DNA of 64,000 nucleotides from Archivesica marissinica (GCA_014843695.1 CM026403.1:2844065-2908064), one strand, 5' to 3'; shown: positions 35,915-46,295, counted from the stretch's first letter. Notes: generated by a model not told the origin, from the letters alone. Made by a program: numbers and translations.

Positions 35915-36203
35915 ATCAAACATAAACGTTAGTTTAAAGCTATTTGCTGATTAAAACAAGGTATGTAAATGGAGAAACGTGGATTAAAAGTATAGAGCTT
36001 AACATAAATTGATTAAACATATGGCTTTGTTAAGATAGGACAGAAATGACACATCACTGATAAAATCTATATTACAGTACAGCACATAGGTGGCCTGATC
36101 TGGAACACAGAAACCGGCAGACTACGTCGTTTGCTCCCTGATCTCAATCAGAGTGCCTCACCGATCACTGTCATGATCTCACAATGCATTAAATGAACCT
36201 CAG

Positions 36204-36682
36204 TGCATTACATTGACCTCATAGTGCATTACATTGACCTCATAGTGCATTACATTGACCTCATAGTGCATTACATTGACCTCATAGTGCACTACATTGA
36301 CCTCATAATGCATTACATTGACCTCATAATGCATTACATTGACCTCATAGTGCATTACATTGACCTCATAGTGCATTACATTGACCTCAGTGCATTACAT
36401 TGACCTCATAGTGCATTACATTGACCTCATAATGCATTACATTGACCCCATAGTGCATTACATTGACCCCATAATGCATTACATTGACCTCATAGTGCAT
36501 TACATTGACTTCATAGTGCATTACATTGACCTCATAGTGCATTACATTGACCTCATAGTGCATTACATTGACCTCATAATGCATTACATTGACCCCATAA
36601 TGCATTACATTGACCTCATAGTGCATTACATTGACCTCATAATGCATTACATTGACCTCATAATGTATTACATTGACCTCAA
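36204..36682. repeat. 21-bp tandem array, about 23 units
   Basis: Units are TGCATTACATTGACCTCATAG with variants CATAATG, CCCCATA and one 3-bp deletion near 36388. Seven codons per unit keep both strands open (MHYIDLI / MHYEVNV), which explains the reading frames there. Confidence 0.95.
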
Positions 36683-36728
36683 ATGTTGTATAAAAAGAAG
36701 AATCCATGTAGATTATTTATAAAAGCAG

Positions 36729-36768
36729 TGTGTTTTACGTTTATTTATCGTCGCTACCGGTTGCCCAT
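36729..36768 (-). mobile_element. MetaSINE-like 3' tail fragment
   Basis: Only the terminal 40 bp (GTTTATTTATCGTCGCTACC, GGTTGCCCAT) of the family remains, 46 bp after the 21-bp array. Severe 5' truncation is usual for target-primed reverse transcription. Confidence 0.85.
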
Positions 36769-37047
36769 TATGAAAGCAGGGTTTCCCCAGTCCCTTTAAC
36801 AGCTAAAGTATTTTCAAAATGTCTAACATACAGCGCTTGAATTTCTGAGTAATAGTTATTAAACCATTAAATCTGTATTCAAACTGCTGAGATCGACAAA
36901 TCCATTAGCTTTCTGTGTCAAGCATTATTTTAGCCAGTAATCATGCTACTTTTAAAATGACAAATTATCTGTCAATAGAAATTTTTCTGGGGAAGGCCTT
37001 CAAATATTATTATAACTGTGTTTGTCTAGAATAGATATACTTAAACA

Positions 37048-37310
37048 CTCCAGTCCATTATTATTAATGTTGGATTGCTTTCAAATGGCCAGAGGCCCAG
37101 AGTATTATATTGAATTCTATTCTAAATGTAGGAAATTAACAATTTTAATTAGTAAGATCTTGTTTATATAAGCGTGTGTTTTACGTAAGATATAACCATC
37201 AAACAGATCCAATATGTAAGATATTGGTACAATGTTTGGCGCTAAGCACCTCACACAGTTCAATATTTTACATATTGGATTGTTTTTGGCTTATATCCTA
37301 TACATATATG
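37048..37310. mobile_element. Foldback repeat, copy A
   Basis: A dispersed element whose core is an imperfect palindrome: GATATAACCATCAAACAGAT (37189) continuing to ATATTGG at 37227, answered by CAATATTTTACATATTGG (37261-37278) and the inverse of GGATATAAGCC. It is homologous, inverted, to 42290-42540. The flanks (CAGTCCATTATTATTAAT and AACAATTTTAATTAGTA) are shared as well. No coding content. Confidence 0.7.
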
Positions 37311-37918
37311 TAAAATCAACAAAATTTCTCAGAATAATTTTTCTCGGAAAATGTCATCATTGAATGGATAGAGATCGGTCTTTTTATGCATAAATTGAAG
37401 TAGCACCTTATAGTGATCATGCGCCAGAGAAAGTGTACAATTTGATAGCTAATCCCAGAATGAATACGTAGTGTAACAACCCACACACAGCTGTAAATAG
37501 ATCAGTAATGATCAATCTATACAACTGGATATATTGCTAAATGTTCATGGGTAATTGTTGAATGAAGCATTGTTGTTGTAGCCGGCATTGTGAGATATTA
37601 ATGTAGTTATGGTTTGTGTGTTTTCACAATAGATCCTGTGTCACAATCTGCACCATTAATTGAATATTGATTGATCAGCAAAGTTTGGATTCGCTGGCAT
37701 ACACTTACAACGTACTTGTCGGAATGATGCCCCTAGCTACTGTATCGGAATGAGATTATGTATCAGAACTGTCCATTATTTTAAAAATAGCCAGTTAACC
37801 CATTTGATTGTGTGGAAACTTTTATTTCTGTCACATTTTGGTAATATTTTCTATTTTTCGATTTTTTTATTAGCCAATTTAAATCCAATGACTATATTGG
37901 CAGTCAGCGCTGGGGCCC

Positions 37919-38165
37919 TTAACCCATTTCATTCTGGATACATTTAAAGGCTTTTGCAAACAACATAGATCCAGATCAGCCACAGCGTGATGCTGCTTGC
38001 TGATCAGGATCTATGGTGTTTGCTACATCGCCAAGTGTCTTAGCAAGATCATCTGAATAGCAAACAGCATAGAGCCTGATCAGACGGCACGTTCCGTGGC
38101 TGTTGATCTGGCTCTATGTTCTTTGCAAATACTGTTTGAACGGTATCCAGAATGAAATGGGTTAA
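37919..38165. mobile_element. piggyBac-type MITE, copy B (inverted relative to copy A)
   Basis: The element 37923-38161 (239 bp) has the same CCCATTTCATTCTGGATAC terminus and inverted end, with TTAA at 37919-37922 and 38162-38165. About 50 bp outside its left end (GCCAATTTAAATCCAATGAC, GGCAGTCAGCGCTGG) also match copy A's right flank. The MITE may therefore sit in, or belong to, a longer repeat. Confidence 0.8.
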
Positions 38166-38340
38166 CCGTTCAATAATTAAAAAATATTGGACATTCAACT
38201 CTCCATTCTTATTTCTAATGGCCATATGCTTGTGTGGCACATATTGGATAGTTCCATTTTGTGTTGTTAATACTAGGGATGGCAATGAACGTCCGAATAT
38301 TCAAATGTTAGAATCGTATTCGTATATTAAAAAAATGGAT

Positions 38341-38841
38341 TTAAAGCATTTCATTTAAAATCTCAATAAATTGCACTTAGATCAAGTATGATTCAAACAC
38401 AAAGAATGGCCCCAGTTCGACCCATGAGGTGCGAAAAGCCGCGATTTGACTCCAATTTAAAAGTGAAAGTAGAATTTCATATAAGTCAGCCACTATCCTG
38501 AATTCATGTTGGTTTATTATTGGAGTGAATATTAAGCATGTGATACTGTCGTTTAGAGATCATTTAAATCAGGTTAGTCTAAAAATAAATATGCATATAC
38601 ACAAATGTGAGATATAATGGTAAATCTGTACCATAAATCTTTGTATTCAGGATACACACATTATATTATGCACGAATGTTGACCCATTTTACATTATTTT
38701 GTTATTTCAACAAACATCGTATACGACATTTGTTTATTAGTTGAAATACTCAGATTCTGTGGAAAATTTATACCTATATATATAATTGAAAATTATATCC
38801 TGTCGAAATTTACTTTATTCACCGATGTAGTGTCGCTTTAA
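38341..38841. mobile_element. Non-autonomous TIR element, copy A (TTAAAGCGACA family)
   Basis: Direct homologue of 44381-44901 at roughly 75-80 percent by eye (for example AAAAGTGAAAGTAG, GATACTGTCGT, AAATAAATATGCA, GTTGAAATACTCAG). The right end GATGTAGTGTCGCTTTAA is intact; the left end is decayed (TTAAAGCATT). There is no open frame of note. Confidence 0.7.
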
Positions 38842-39005
38842 AGTACAGATAAAGCACAGGAGGACATCACAATCTTGTTTTAAATAAATATATTATGTCA
38901 ACAAATGCTACTGCCATTTTATTTTAATTAATTTGTTTTCTCTTGGGAGCAAATTATACATTGTAATAAAGAAATTATATACTATAGAAATTCTTGTTTT
39001 TCTAT

Positions 39006-40000
39006 TACCGTATTTAGCTATGTATAGTGCGCACATTTCTTACTGAAATCCTCATCCATTTTATCTACTGCGCATTATACACCAGTACAGACATCAGGAC
39101 ATTTTTTTCCAGACCAAAATTGACCAATATCTCATGAAATTCGACCCGAACGGGGGCCCACAGTCATTCTATAATTTGTTACATTCGACAAACGTTATAA
39201 ACTAGCTATTAAAACCAGTTGCTGATAGTCTATATAAATAAATGAAATGAATAAGACCACAAAATTAGCATATATTGCGTTTATTTTGGCAAACTTTGAA
39301 GAATTTAATTGAAATTACTAAATGCATAAAAAATGGCGATTTGATAACATCACATGGTTTTATCGTATGTAATATTTCCCGTACTTTTCGTATTCCCGTA
39401 CTTTTCGCGTACTTCGCCGCATAAAGCGACGCTGCCTTCGTACGATATCATAGAGATAAAGAAACTTTGTAATTATAGTTTATTTGATTTAATATACCGT
39501 ATGTTTTTAAATACGACATGATTAAAGACACGATGTGTTGGTTATTTTTACGGGAAATATTTACTATGTACAATGCATTGCATAAAAAATTTTTGGCTGC
39601 AGTATTTCAATTGTTTGTAGCGATAATTAATTTCGACAAACCATTCACAATGGGTCCCAGTTAATTAGGTAGGCTACACGTGTTGAGAAGTTTGAGCATC
39701 TGCTGACATGTTTGAGAACGTGTTGAGATGTTTGAGAACGATATGCATGTAATTTTCATGAAATCATGCCTGAGTGCGTTGCCGTTCCTCGATGAGGTAT
39801 CTCGAGTGATTAATATAAGTTGTAAAAATCACGGAGCACAATTTTTAGCGATTCTTGAGAAATGTTAAATTTTGGAAATGGAAAATTGCGTTTTTCACGT
39901 GCGCAGTATACATCGGAACTCAGTTTTCCCCCCGATTTTCGTGCCAAATCGTGGGTGCGCATTATACACGATAGCGCACTATACATAGCTAAATACGGTA
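39006..40000. mobile_element. 995-bp TIR element, CCGTATTTAGC family
   Basis: Perfect 27-bp terminal inverted repeats (TACCGTATTTAGCTATGTAT, then AGTGCGC) lie at 39006-39032 and 39974-40000. Subterminal GCGCATTATACAC motifs repeat inside both ends. The flanks fit a TA target duplication. No transposase frame is present, so it is non-autonomous. The right TIR touches the 3' end of a MetaSINE copy. I do not name a superfamily. Confidence 0.75.
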
Positions 40001-40205
40001 TGTGTATTTTACGTTTATTTATCGTTGCTACCGGTTGCCCATATGAGCGACGCCTCCTGAAAAGATTAGTCATTTTAGATTTTTTGGAGGATATTGCAAT
40101 GATACAGACAGAGACCCATTTTTATTGGGGTCAGACGGGGGATCAAACCTGAGATCCCTGGGTTACCAGTCCAACGTGTCAACCACTGGACTACATATCC
40201 GTCTG
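40001..40205 (-). mobile_element. MetaSINE-like copy with central deletion
   Basis: The tail (GTTTATTTATCGTTGCTACC) and the complete tRNA-like head are present (B-box relic GATCAAACCTGAG, A-box relic ending GACTACATATCCGTCTG). About 95-100 bp of the central domain are missing between GAGACCCAT and TTTTATTGGGGTC near 40120. Confidence 0.85.
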
Positions 40206-40544
40206 TTTTTTTATTGATATTTTTTGTCGCTTAAAATGGTTTCTTCAAGTGAAATTATTGACTGTACGCTGGAACAGACATGCTTAGCCTAGTAGGAGAA
40301 AATGCATCAGATGAAGATACTGACATGTATACCGTACTCGATAATCAATAAGTGAGTCAACAAAAGACAGTAACATATACTGTACTGCCTACTGAGACAT
40401 CATTGTATTGTCTGAACATGTCCTTGTCAATTATGCGCTCATGGGGCATTACAACTTAGATGTTATTATACTGCAGTCTAGTGTAATTGGGAATGCTGTG
40501 TGTAATTAATTATAGGCTGAGGGCTGATAGTCCTTCAAAACTGG

Positions 40545-41830
40545 GCATGGTTCATTCAACAGGGAAATGGATGAGGGGTATGCTGGGCCGAGTTCATTAT
40601 GATTAATCCCATTGATCGGGGAAACTGTGAGGAGAGTGCTGGGTATAGTTCATTATAAACACCCCCTTGGATTGGGGTAATTGTAGCAGGGTGTTGGGCA
40701 TAGTTCATTGTAGAACACCACAGTGGTGTAGTGCTGGGCATTGTTCATTGTAGAACACTATGGTGGGGTAGTGCTGGGCATTGTTCATTGTAGAACACTA
40801 TGGTGGGGTAGTGATGGGCATAGTTCATTGTAGCACATCCCATGAGGTGGGGAAACAGTGGGTGAGTGATGGGCATAGTTCATTGTAGCACATCCCATGA
40901 GGTGGGGAAACAGTGGGTGAGTGATGGGCATAGTTCATTGTAGCACATCCCATGAGGTGGGGAAACAGTGGGTGAGTGATGGCATAGTTCATTGTAGCAC
41001 ATCCGATGAGGTGGGGAAACAGTGGGTGAGTGATGGGTGTAGTTCATTGTAGCACATCCCATGAGGTGGGGAAACAGTGGGTGAGTGATGGCATAGTTCA
41101 TTGTAGCACATCCCATGAGGTGGGGAACAGTGGGTGAGTGATGGGTGTAGTTCATTGTAGCACATCCAATGAGGTGGGGAAACAGTGGGTGAGTGATGGC
41201 ATAGTTCATTATAGCACATCCGATGAGGTGGGGATACAGTGGATGAGTGATGGCATAGTTCATTATAGCACATCCCATGAGGTGGGGATACAGTGGGTGA
41301 GTGATGGCATAGTTCATTATAGCACATCCCATGAGGTGGGGAAACAGTGGGTGAGTGATGGCATAGTTCATTGTAGCACACATCTCATGAGGTGGGGAAA
41401 CAGTGGGTGAGTGATGGGCATAGTTCATTATAGCACATCCCATGAGGTGGGGAAACAGTGGATGAGTGATGGCGTGTTCATTATAGCACATCCCATGAGG
41501 TGGGGAAACAGTGGGTGAGTGATGGCATAGTTCATTGTAGCACACATCTCATGAGGTGGGGAAACAGTGGGTGAGTGATGGGCATAGTTCATTATAGCAC
41601 ATCCGATGAGGTGGGGAAACAGTGGGTGAGTGATGGCGTAGTTCATTATAGCACATCCCATGAGGTGGGGAAACAGTGGGTGAGTGATGGGCATAGTTCA
41701 TTATAGCACATCCGATGAGGTGGGGATACAGTGGATGAGTGATGGCGTAGTTCATTATAGCACATCCCATGAGGTGGGGATACAGTGGATGAGTGATGGC
41801 ATGGTTCATTGTAGCACATCCCATGAGGTA
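40545..41830. repeat. Tandem array, 54-55 bp units, degenerate left edge
   Basis: From about 40825 rightwards some 18 units share ATAGTTCATTGTAGCACATC, CATGAGGTGGGGAAACAGTG and GGTGAGTGATGG, with C/G and A/T variants. To the left (40545-40825) units diverge and shrink (GTGGTGTAGTGCTGGGCATT), showing the decayed border of the array. Overlapping minus-strand frames rich in HHSPTVSPPH are array read-through. Confidence 0.93.
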
Positions 41831-42029
41831 GCAATTAATTATAATGTGTAGTTACCAATGTTTACAAGGTGCTACAATGAATAACTTAATTGCACTGTTT
41901 AATCTCTGGTGTTCACATATTTGATACAATATGACCGACAATAGTTTTGTAGTGTATTTCCTGGCATGAAACAGTTATTACCGTATTTACTAGCATATAA
42001 CACAATCTCGACTATATATGTGTGTGTGT

Positions 42030-42288
42030 TTGTTTATTATAGTGTCACCCCTATTTAAAGGGCCAGCCATTTCTGACTTATGAGACACCTATTTTTTATG
42101 AACTACTTCCCGAATCCTATGCTTGTGTGCCAGACGTCAGGCTGGTAGGCAATCGGTAACCATTATTTAACTAGCTGGCGGCTCACCAACCGGCCACATC
42201 AGAACGAACCCCTGACGAGATTCGAACCTTCGACCTCCCGCTCTATAGGCGGACGGACGCCTTAACCACTGGGCTACGGAGACGGTTA
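42030..42288 (-). mobile_element. tRNA-derived SINE, second family, fuller copy
   Basis: Homologous to 33252-33472. On the minus strand the A-box is near 42275-42258 (TAGCCCAGTGGTTAAGG) and the B-box near 42228-42216 (AGGTTCGAATCTC). The 3' end is GGTGACACTATAATAAACAA and runs into a TG/CA-rich tail at 42019-42032. A lone TACCGTATTTACTAGCATAT motif sits just outside at 41980. Confidence 0.8.
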
Positions 42289-42289
42289 T

Positions 42290-42540
42290 ATGTATGGGAT
42301 ATAAGCCGAAAACGATCCAATATGTAAAATATTGGACTGTGTGAGGCGTGCAGCGCTGAAGACAGTACCAATATTTTACATAATGGATCTGTTTGATGCT
42401 TATATCTTACTTAAAACACACACTTATATAACAAGATCCTACTAATTAAAATTGTTAATTTCGTACATGTACACGTATGATTTAATATAATACACTGGCC
42501 TTTTAGCAGCAGTCCAATATTAATAATAATGGACTGCAAG
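42290..42540. mobile_element. Foldback repeat, copy B
   Basis: Inverted homologue of 37048-37310. Arms GGATATAAGCCGAAAACGAT (from 42297) and the inverse GTTTGATGCTTATATCT (42391-42407) flank a GTGTGAGGCG-containing loop. It follows directly after the second-family SINE. Confidence 0.7.
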
Positions 42541-42778
42541 TACAAAGTTATGACGTGACGACAGTGCTTGAAGTGAAGTGATTACTACTTACATCAGTTA
42601 TTTCACCTAATGAACATTGAAAGCGATATAATCACGTGTGGACTGCTCGTCATGAGTGATAATATTAGCATGCAATCATTTCAATGTTTGAAAGTTGATT
42701 AAATTACCGATATGGAAATGAGGAAAATGACAATTCTGGCCATTTTGAAATATAACAATGGATGTTTTTAGCTTAGTA

Positions 42779-42990
42779 TATACAAATTTATTTTAGCTCA
42801 ATTGCGAAACAAGTTCTTACAACATATATTAATCGCTCTCGAGACCTCATGTCTGATGGAATCCATCAGCACGGAGAGAGAAGAGGCAATATATAATTTA
42901 AATGGCTTTCCTAAGAGGGCATAATCGTAACGGTTCCAGCTGGGCTCGAACTCCGGGCCTTTCGCACCTGAAGCGAATGTGCTACCACTA
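42779..42990 (-). mobile_element. tRNA-derived SINE, fourth family, full copy
   Basis: On the minus strand: A-box TAGTGGTAGCACATTCGC (near 42988-42971), B-box GGAGTTCGAGCCC (about 42957-42945), a body with GATGGATTCCATCAGAC and GAGGTCTCGAGAGCGATTAA, and a tail GAGCTAAAATAAATTTGTA. Related copies lie at 61492-61665 (minus) and 46405-47665 (plus). Confidence 0.8.
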
Positions 42991-43362
42991 CTATCACGAG
43001 TACTTATCCCTGTATTTTGTGCTAACCTCTATCTTTATTCATTAGTCTTTTGCACATGTACAATGTATATAGTTTTATATCTGCACTATAGTGTTACAAT
43101 TTACAAGCAGATTATTCGTTCTCTTGTTATTTTTGCTAATTTCTGCTGGTATATAATTATGTACATACCGGTATTCAAAAGCCTCACTAGTCTAGTCTAA
43201 TCGCAAATTCTAGTTAAATACCTGTTTGTAAAGGATACCAGCACAAAATCTTTAGTTAGGTGAAGAAGTGCTGTATATCAGAAGAGATGAAGAAGATAAT
43301 TGTCGGCCATATTTTAACAGAATTGTCGGCCATCTTGAAGCTCGGGAATAGTACAGCTTTTT
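42991..43362. other. Intron 2 sequence without recognised features
   Basis: AT-rich. The 73-codon frame at 42979-43200 is hydrophobic but has no family resemblance or splice context. Confidence 0.5.
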
Positions 43363-43396
43363 CACACACACACACGCACACGCACACGCACACGCT
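43363..43396. repeat. CA/CACACG microsatellite
   Basis: A run of CACACACACACACGCACACG-type dinucleotide and hexanucleotide repeats, useful as a polymorphic marker. The following stretch to 43808 shows nothing recognisable. Confidence 0.95.
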
Positions 43397-43808
43397 ACCA
43401 GACTAATGATTCCATTACACACACACATTTGCTTGCTTTCAATGTATCAATAATCTCTACATCACAGCCACAAGATTTATTGAACAAGCTAGCGTGCTTG
43501 TCTTATTGTTCAGAAACTGCTTGGTTAGTGACCATCAGAGAGAATTCAAATTTGTTTACATTTACAGGTGCAGATATATTGATCTAGATTGAACATGATG
43601 TAAATTGAAATAATTCTCCATCCCATCAAATCTGTACTGGCTAAGGACATATTTATTTGCCAATCCGTATTTGATGTATTTTAAAGATACATCTAAGTTG
43701 CGAACTCATTAAACTACAGTACAGGTCCAGCAGATTTCTGTCCACGGACGGCCACCCACACTGTGGACATAATGAAATAATCACCGCGGAAGTTTATCTT
43801 ATCGCCTT

Positions 43809-44053
43809 GTGTGTTTTACGTTTATTTATCGTCGTTACCAGTTGCCCATATGAGCGACGCCTCCTAAAGAGATTAAATCATTTTAGATTTTTGGAGGATA
43901 GTGCAATGATACAGACAGAGACCCGTTCCAGAGTCTCCTCTGGTTCTTTTACGTGCACGGTGTAAAGCACCGACATGAGACCTCGGTTTAATGTCCCATC
44001 TGAAAGACTGTTAATTTTATTAGGGTCAGACGGGGGATCGAACCTGCGATCGC
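43809..44053 (-). mobile_element. MetaSINE-like copy, 5'-truncated
   Basis: The 3' tail begins at 43818 and the full central domain is present. The copy stops after the B-box (GATCGAACCTGCGATC, 44037-44052). The frame at 43988-44242 is partly this SINE read through. Confidence 0.87.
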
Positions 44054-44164
44054 TCCGTATCGCAGCCCCAGGCTATAACAAAATGTTGCACAGGTAATTT
44101 GTATGAAATATGTATTTGATAAAAATGCTTTGGATTGCGGAATATCAACTCGATTTATAGCATT

Positions 44165-44182
44165 CCCCCCCCCCCCCCCCCC
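44165..44182. repeat. Poly-C run of 18
   Basis: Eighteen consecutive C on the plus strand. Length is likely uncertain in the assembly and variable in the population. Confidence 0.95.
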
Positions 44183-44380
44183 GATACAATTGTTTACCTC
44201 TGGCAGTGTGCATGACAATATCAATGCAATCTCATGACACACTACAGGTCACTCGCAAACAGTTGTCCAGGATCACCTGTTTTAGTTGTTTGCAATAAGT
44301 ACAATATGTTGAAGATGTAAATAATAAGCACTTGTTTGCAAACATAATTAAAGTGAATTATTAGACATCGGTACAACAGG

Positions 44381-44901
44381 TTAAAGCGACATTACATCGT
44401 AAAAAGCCAAATAAATGCACTTGTTCACATATAGATGCATTGCTACTACACATTCTTCCATATACATTTGAACACTAATATTGAATCAATAAACAGTGCT
44501 TTTGTTGTCTACAAACTTTCAAAAGTGAAAGTAGGATTTCATATAACTGTCATCCATGCTCCTGAATTGACATTTGTCAGTGGAGTCATATCGCATGATA
44601 CTGTCGTCTAGAGATAATTCAATTAAGATTAATCTACAAATAAATATGCAGAGGCACACATGTCAGATATATCGGTAAATCTGTGCCATAAATCGTGTTA
44701 TTCAGAGTACACGCATTGTATTACGCATGAATGTTGACCCTATTTATGTTATGCCAACAAACCGTGTATACGACGCTTGTTTATTTGTTGAAATACTCAG
44801 TTTTTGAAGCAAATATTGGGAAAAAAATTATACCGTATAATAGGAAATTACCTTCTGCAGACATTTGCATGTTCACTGATGTACATGTAGTGTCGCTTTA
44901 A
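44381..44901. mobile_element. Non-autonomous TIR element, copy B (TTAAAGCGACA family)
   Basis: The left end TTAAAGCGACATTACATC and right end GATGTACATGTAGTGTCGCTTTAA (with a small ACATGT insertion) form terminal inverted repeats of about 18 bp. The interior aligns directly with 38341-38841. It is 521 bp with no coding frame. TTAA begins one end and closes the other. Confidence 0.75.
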
Positions 44902-45440
44902 AAGATTTGGACATAATGAAATACGTGTGTATTAATTAATGTGGGGTTTACATGCACTAATTAAAAGTGATAATTACGTCAGCGTGTAAGGTATTCCACA
45001 GGGAAATTATGCTGCACAATATTGGACAACGAGGGCACCACAGCAGGATTTAATGTACATTTGAAACATGCTGTAAATATGATCACATCAAATGGATTAT
45101 GCATTGCTGAATTCATCTGTCAATCATACAAATTGCTTGTGAACAAATTACATGTAACAGGTGGATATCATAATACCATCCAGTTTGATTGACAGCTCAA
45201 GGTTGCAGCTGGTGAAAAATTGGATGTGCCTTTTCATTGTCACAAGTCATGAGCAATTACGACAGGAATTCAGTGCATATAAACAATTTTTAAGTACAGG
45301 GATTTCTACTTCTGGGTTGTCAAATTTTGCACCGATCAACAAAATGGCCCCATCTCAAGTATTTTTAAAAAAAAAGGTGTCTGCCTCCCGAGTCTATATT
45401 GTCCTTCAAATAACACACAACCTGGAAATACATATAAGTA
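44902..45440. other. Intron 2 sequence without recognised features
   Basis: No exon or repeat recognised. The 186-codon frame at 45161-45721 runs into the transposon-like segment that follows and has no coding support. Confidence 0.5.
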
Positions 45441-46071
45441 TACAGTCCCACCTCCCCAAACGTCGCCTCCCAAGAGCGACACCCTCTTTACCTCGTCACT
45501 TTTATTCCCACCCGTTGTATTTTCATGTAATTTCACCTCTCATGAACGACACCTCCCAACAACACACGACAGTCAATTTCCCACCCAGTGATGTGGAAAA
45601 CCTCCCAAGAACAGACAAATATTTGGCTGAAAAAGAACGAACAGTCCGTAGGCCTACGTGTGACTGTATGTGTCATCAGACGCAAATAATCGCAAATTGT
45701 TCCTTTAAATTTTCAACATAATTCATTAGTGTACACAATTGTCATAAATTTGCATAATCCGGCGATTTTAACACATTGCGTCCTCAGTTGCACCTCATTA
45801 ATTTTCAACATTATTGAGTCTCCTCTGTTGAGCAACAACATTAATGCAATTAAGTCGTGAAGATATCAAATGTTCCAAAATTTGTGTTGTTTCATATTCA
45901 ATCTTACCCCATACTCTATATTCAAATCAGTATGAGCCATAGTAACTGTCAAAACGAACTATTCCCGCATATCCAGACTTCAAAAAGTTGAACCTCCCTA
46001 GAACAACAACCTCTACAACAACCAATCTGGGTGTATCCGGATGATGTTTGCTCTGGAGAGGTTTGACTGTA
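45441..46071. mobile_element. TIR element with TACAGTC..ACCTC ends
   Basis: The left end TACAGTCCCACCTCCCCAAA (45441) and the right end (complement TACAGTCAAACCTCTCCAGA, ending 46071) are inverted repeats flanked by TA. Repeated CCTCCCAAGAACGACA-like motifs fill both halves. It is about 630 bp with no transposase, so non-autonomous. It ends 105 bp before exon 3, close to the splice acceptor. Confidence 0.6.
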
Positions 46072-46176
46072 CATACTTTGCATCAAATCAAGCCAGATTT
46101 CACACAATACGTATTCGTTCACACACAAAATAAAATGTACCCAATTTACTAAGCCACATCCTTCTTATCTTTATAG

Positions 46177-46295
46177 GTACTGAAGAGAAAGAGATAGAAG
46201 TGCTCACAAAACTGAAAAATACTGTCGACAAACAGCGAGAGGAATTGCGTAAATATAGCAGGGAGGCCAAACAGAAAAATGTGGACGTGGAAGCT
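46177..46295 (+). CDS. RILPL1: RILP-like protein, coding exon 3 (coiled coil)
   Basis: The acceptor TTTATAG ends at 46176 and the donor GTGAGT starts at 46296. The first two bases complete the split Arg codon begun in exon 2. The exon then encodes TEEKEIEVLTKLKNTVDKQR, EELRKYSREAKQKN and VDVEA: 39 full codons, phase 0 out. This matches the RILPL1 coiled coil, where a KLK..VDKQR.E motif precedes the RH2 domain. RH2, which binds Rab GTPases, must lie in further exons that I do not find before the window end; intron 3 then exceeds 17.7 kb. Intron 2 is 38,134 bp as assembled, placeholder gap included. The long open frame continuing from here into the 14-bp array is intron read-through. Confidence 0.83.

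Noticed and set aside
39360..39440. Regulatory CG-rich element around the GTACTTTTCG repeats
   Set aside because: The short repeats lie inside the 995-bp TIR element and are more simply part of its body.
40880..41834. Minus-strand HHSPTVSPPH-type repeat proteins
   Set aside because: Read-through of the 55-bp array; frames swap whenever a unit is 54 instead of 55 bp.
45161..45721. 186-codon plus-strand open frame
   Set aside because: It runs from intronic sequence into the TACAGTC-ended TIR element, contains no recognisable domain and lacks splice context.
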